Shown here: piece after piece, positions 34,466 to 37,555 of the stretch
Layout: each line of letters starts with the position of its first letter
Position numbering within the stretch: the first letter of the stretch is position 1
Source of the DNA: Candidatus Obscuribacterales bacterium
Lineage (GTDB): Bacteria; Cyanobacteriota; Vampirovibrionia; Obscuribacterales; Obscuribacteraceae
Direction: 5' to 3'
NCBI GenBank assembly: GCA_021732085.1
Contig: JAKFVQ010000010.1
Span: 1 to 37,555, forward strand
Length of the DNA: 37,555 bases
Made by a program: the position numbers and the translations under genes
The notes under the pieces: model-generated
Databases searched by the model: none
The model's input: only the letters and a program-made list of their open reading frames with translations
Told to the model about the DNA's origin: nothing

Positions 34466-35670
34466 TTATTAACCCACTCATATTTTGGCCACATTGGAAT
34501 CAATAAAGTAATCAAGGCACCAGATACAGAAGGATCAAAATTCTCGGTTGCTGAACTCCACCGCTCAAGTTTTAATGGACCTTCCACAGGCCCGTCAGAA
34601 AAATCATGAAACAGCGAGAGCCTGCCGGTCCGTAGCCTTAAGAAACCGTTGAGCTTCCCAAGCAACTCAACTACGTAAGGCAGTCCTTTCCCATACCCCG
34701 CATGAGGTTTACTACTCATGGATGCAAAACACGCATTTACTGCAGTCAATTCCTCTGTTAAAGTCAAATTCTCCAATTGTTTCTTTGTTATGGTACATGC
34801 GAAGCCTGGTCCAGAGTCAAATATAGAAAGTTCGAAAATGGGGATCCGGTGGGTTCGAAATGGTTCACCCTTCTGTGTAATTGCGTCTCTGGTGCTGAAT
34901 CCTTCAATAAACCGAAATAGGGGTGGTGAATCATGTGCGATCTTGAGATATTCTTGCTTCGTCAAACTAATGCAACGAGCTTGCACTCCCCTAACAGATT
35001 TTCTGAGTACGTTTCCTTTAGAGTCATATTTTGCATGTTCAATAGTGTTTCGAAACAACTCATAAAGCATATTACCGATTGGTTCAGCAGCAGATGTTGA
35101 CCACGGCTGACCTTTCGCATCGTAACCAAGCTTGTTTCCCCCAGTAATCAAATCCAAAATTGATCTTGCAACTGACACCATATCTGGACGGTCTCTTATA
35201 TCAAAGTCGCCATTTCCCAGTTTTTGATACAGGCTAGAAGGATGTTCCGCACCTTTATGGTCTGCACAAATAATCTCAATCTCCAGGCCCTTAAAACTGT
35301 CCGCCGGATCCGCTCCTTGCAGAATTTGTAATCTTTTTCTAGCCACATCAGCATAAGCTTGTGCTGACTCGTTGTCGTCGCGGATTTGATCACTACAAAG
35401 AACTGCTACGAGTCCAAACAAATTCTCGGAAATAGATGAGGCGCCAGCCTTTTGACTGTGGACTTCTAAAACTCGGTCTCCTTTTTTTTGAGCCCAGGTA
35501 ACTATTGCCTGAACATATGCGGACTCCCCGCCCAACATCAAGTATTTTGCAGTAAGAGGCAACCTTAATGGTAAAAACTCCCCTTTAGCCTCAATATCTG
35601 CCAACATTTTCTCGCACGAAGAAATGGTTACTTTGCTACCAACAAAGAGTGATTCAATATCGCCGGCCAT
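34462..35670 (-). CDS. Stand-alone GHKL-type ATPase-like protein
   Basis: This 402-residue soluble protein has an N-terminal domain (1-140) with LPLTAKYLMLGGESAYVQAI, and then a Bergerat ATP-binding fold. The N-box is LYELFRNTIEHA (202-213, Glu204 and Asn208), G1 is FDSGPGF (284-290), G2 is GYGKGLPYV (325-333), and the closing strand is SGALITLLIPM. There is no HisKA, receiver, MutL or gyrase domain, so it is not a classical kinase. The glutamate in the N-box would permit ATP hydrolysis. GAGAGGA lies about 8 nt before the ATG. It is 24 bp downstream of dut and overlaps the PRTase-like gene by 4 bp, which implies one complex or pathway. The role is unknown. Confidence 0.8.
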   Translation of the reverse strand: MAGDIESLFVGSKVTISSCEKMLADIEAKGEFLPLRLPLTAKYLMLGGESAYVQAIVTWAQKKGDRVLEVHSQKAGASSISENLFGLVAVLCSDQIRDDNESAQAYADVARKRLQILQGADPADSFKGLEIEIICADHKGAEHPSSLYQKLGNGDFDIRDRPDMVSVARSILDLITGGNKLGYDAKGQPWSTSAAEPIGNMLYELFRNTIEHAKYDSKGNVLRKSVRGVQARCISLTKQEYLKIAHDSPPLFRFIEGFSTRDAITQKGEPFRTHRIPIFELSIFDSGPGFACTITKKQLENLTLTEELTAVNACFASMSSKPHAGYGKGLPYVVELLGKLNGFLRLRTGRLSLFHDFSDGPVEGPLKLERWSSATENFDPSVSGALITLLIPMWPKYEWVNK

Positions 35671-35694
35671 GTGTTAATCCTCTCTACCCACAAA

Positions 35695-36144
35695 CTAGCT
35701 CCGGCCAGTAGAACCAAATCCACCAGCGCCGCGATCACTATTGTCGGTAAGATTGTCCACTTCTATAACTTCAATTGTCGGGATTGCAGAAATGATCAAC
35801 TGCGCGATTCGCTCACCAGGTTCAAAAGTGACAGGTAAATCACCGTGGTTGATAAGCAACACAATCAGCTCGCCGCGATAGTCACTGTCTATAGTGCCAA
35901 CACAATTTGCCAGTGATATCCCAAATTTTGAGGCTAAACCTGAGCGAGGACGTATTTGTCCCTCAAAGCCATCTGGTATTTCAACAATTAGCCCCGTAGG
36001 CATAGGCAGTCGCTTGCCCGGATCAATTATTAGTGGGTGTTCAATTGCTGCCGTCAAGTCAAGACCAGCGGATCCAGGCGTGGCGCGCCGAGGTAGTTCT
36101 CGGCAGTGAGGCAAACGTTTGATTTTAAGCTGAACGATTGCCAA
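35695..36144 (-). CDS. dut: dUTP diphosphatase (dUTPase)
   Basis: It converts dUTP to dUMP and diphosphate, keeping uracil out of DNA and feeding dTMP synthesis. All five trimeric-dUTPase motifs are present: GSAGLDL; RPRSGLA; NCVGTIDSDYRGEL with the catalytic Asp; PGERIAQLII; and C-terminal RGAGGFGSTG. The start is placed at a TTG (36144), giving 149 residues, because GGAGG lies 11 nt upstream. The ATG at 36171 would add nine residues that include that ribosome-binding site and lie outside the conserved fold. The gene is first in a probable dut - GHKL - PRTase-like operon and is followed by the GHKL gene after 24 bp. The identification is certain. Confidence 0.96.
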   Translation of the reverse strand: MAIVQLKIKRLPHCRELPRRATPGSAGLDLTAAIEHPLIIDPGKRLPMPTGLIVEIPDGFEGQIRPRSGLASKFGISLANCVGTIDSDYRGELIVLLINHGDLPVTFEPGERIAQLIISAIPTIEVIEVDNLTDNSDRGAGGFGSTGRS

Positions 36145-36227
36145 GAAAACAAATTCCTCCACGGGAATCATTCCGGATCACGCATAGGTCACATTTTCAA
36201 TTTTGACAAACAGCAAGACGCTGGAAG

Positions 36228-36302
<75 letters not shown>

Positions 36303-36318
36303 ATAACGTGCAACTAAG

Positions 36319-36666
36319 TCATATTACCACGGGTAGATTCGGCAATAACATGTTGGGAACTACCAACATTAAGCAAGGGAAACTAAGGTAATCATTAGTC
36401 TGTAAGGTGACAAAAATAGCCTTCTGTCCTGACAAGGTTTCGTTGACAATTTGGATGCCAAGAATTCTTAGTAGACGTACTGGCTTACCTTCCTCGGCGG
36501 ACTTTAGGGATCGGTCAACATCTAGGACATCTTTGCAAGCACATGGAGGACCAGCCTTCAAAGTCACAAAGTGCTTGGACGCGAATTGGCATATCTCTCC
36601 AGGAATCTGAATGTCCCAAATCGGCTTGTCAATGATCGGAATTCCGGGCCACTGCATAAGGCCCAA
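36319..36666 (-). CDS. Hypothetical 115-residue protein
   Basis: The gene begins 8 bp after the stop of the 196-residue protein on the same strand. The TTG at 36666 has AGGG 6 nt upstream; an ATG at 36657 is the alternative. Visible features are a PPCACKD motif, a central charged helix (DRSLKSAEEGKPVRLLRIL), beta-rich strands (GQKAIFVTLQTNDYLSF) and a hydrophobic C-terminus. No family was recognised. The tight spacing behind the upstream gene favours a real gene, perhaps an accessory of it. Confidence 0.55.
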   Translation of the reverse strand: MGLMQWPGIPIIDKPIWDIQIPGEICQFASKHFVTLKAGPPCACKDVLDVDRSLKSAEEGKPVRLLRILGIQIVNETLSGQKAIFVTLQTNDYLSFPCLMLVVPNMLLPNLPVVI

Positions 36667-36674
36667 CAGCGACC

Positions 36675-37265
36675 CTACTTCTCAATCATTTCGTTGATCG
36701 GGGTTTGGTCCATTCTCGGTTTCGGAGTAACGATTTCTGGTTTTGGTAGGTTCAAGCCACCTGGCGGTTCCCACTTGGGTCCAACCTTGCTCTCATTTCT
36801 TATGACCGACAGTATCTGGCTAAGTTGGTTATTGATTACTTTCTGCTGGGCTTGTTCTTCCGGGGTGTCGGCAGGATTCTTTGCCCATGATTCGTTGTAT
36901 TTCAATCTTGCTTGTTCTGCGTGTGTTTTCGCATCTTTGAAGTTACCTTGGCGGCAATCCTGGACTGCTTGTTGGCGAAACTTGTCCGCTTGCTCCCATG
37001 CCTTTTCTGCTTGTTCAATTGGTGTTTCGGTCTTTTCTTTCGGACTGTCTTTCGGACTGTCTTTCGGCGCATCAGGCGTAGGGGTAGGTTGTGGGTCTTC
37101 AAAAGCGATTAGACAGTTTCCAAGCATATCTTCGACCGCAGCATTGTTCCGGCTGCTATCCATGCTTTTTATTGCTGAGAGCGGATTATCTTGAGGCTGA
37201 AACGTATCAAGCGGCTGTGTCGCGGCTTGTGTTTCGGTTTGGTTGATTTCTTCAAGATTGAACAT
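36675..37265 (-). CDS. Leaderless hydrophilic protein with a TPR-like helical segment
   Basis: The 196 residues comprise a polar Q/T/D-rich N-terminus, a Pro-rich linker with a small repeat (KDSPKDSPKE), and helices at about 80-160 (AWEQADKFRQQAVQDCRQGNF, KTHAEQARLKYNESWAKNP) that look like a TPR hairpin. The C-terminus is Pro-rich. There is no signal peptide. GAGG lies 8 nt before the ATG. The general build resembles the other leaderless polar proteins in this window. The function is unknown. Confidence 0.62.
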   Translation of the reverse strand: MFNLEEINQTETQAATQPLDTFQPQDNPLSAIKSMDSSRNNAAVEDMLGNCLIAFEDPQPTPTPDAPKDSPKDSPKEKTETPIEQAEKAWEQADKFRQQAVQDCRQGNFKDAKTHAEQARLKYNESWAKNPADTPEEQAQQKVINNQLSQILSVIRNESKVGPKWEPPGGLNLPKPEIVTPKPRMDQTPINEMIEK

Positions 37266-37555
37266 TGGTCTGCCTCAGTGCCTTCGAATGTACATAGTGT
37301 ACCGGTGCCGCGGGGCTGCACTCGGTCAGGCGCATAACTTTTTCGGGTCATTGCCTAATACGCCACTCACCCCAGCGCCGCCGCCTCCTTCCTCTCAGCT
37401 CCTCGACGGGTGCCGCGAATGCACCTCTACTTCTCACCCAGCGCCGACCTGCACATAACTTCTCATCTGCATGCCGCCGTGCACATCCACTCATCGCCCT
37501 TCTCGCGCCCTGCTCCCCTTCTCCCTGCCCCCCTTCTCCCCGCCCTGCCCTGCCC
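37266..37555. other. C-rich window end without a gene
   Basis: The last 200 bp become C- and pyrimidine-rich on the plus strand, unlike the rest of the window, and carry short near-repeats (CACCCAGCGCCG-like). The minus strand of the last 55 bp has many G-runs. No coding frame is convincing. Confidence 0.5.

Overview
The window is bacterial chromosomal DNA with a mid-range GC content that looks close to half by eye. It carries about 23 protein genes and one tRNA. The mix is: very large exported proteins (RHS, LamG, Gly-rich adhesin), a soluble Hanks kinase with Sel1 repeats, a hybrid histidine kinase with LRV repeats, and several leaderless hydrophilic proteins ending in protease-like domains. 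This resembles Vampirovibrionota/Melainabacteria of the Obscuribacterales type. That placement is an impression from gene content (about even odds); no marker gene fixes the taxon.

Layout. 96-5475 (minus): an exported LamG/CHB_HEX_C protein followed by an exported RHS protein with an N-terminal C39-like peptidase domain. Both carry copies of the same small beta-rich domain as in-frame insertions. 5476-7009: no convincing gene. 7010-10405: a predicted papain-like cysteine protease with a C-terminal annexin-like repeat (minus), divergent from a SUKH (SMI1/KNR4) protein (plus). 10506-11369: a DUF4239 membrane protein. 11582-15928: a giant Gly-rich surface protein with a FecR-like end. 16350-21385: signalling block with REC-PAS-HisKA-HATPase-REC-LRV, three 62-bp palindromic repeats, and a Ser/Thr kinase-Sel1 protein. 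21574-23004: a convergent helical protein and an HEVGH metalloprotease. 23458-29841: exported or envelope proteins (HEAT-cyclophilin, Ivy-like lysozyme-inhibitor fold, membrane protein, TPR-alpha/beta hydrolase). 29877-32119: an HEFGH metalloprotease followed by two tandem small paralogues, the first with a TAATG coupled start. 32285-36144: dut, a stand-alone GHKL ATPase and a large protein with two degenerate phosphoribosyltransferase-like (PRTase-like) domains, tightly packed. 36228-36302: tRNA-Asn. 36319-37265: two hypothetical genes, then a C-rich window end.

The best candidate for an undescribed system is the dut - GHKL ATPase - tandem PRTase-like unit. The two novel genes overlap by 4 bp, and both PRPP-loop-like motifs lack the usual acidic pair, which suggests nucleotide sensing or binding and possibly a conflict role. 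The second candidate is a set of leaderless, hydrophilic protease effector-like proteins (7010-9295, 22309-23004, 30461-32119) with potential immunity partners nearby. All functional statements are read from sequence by eye; no database search was possible.
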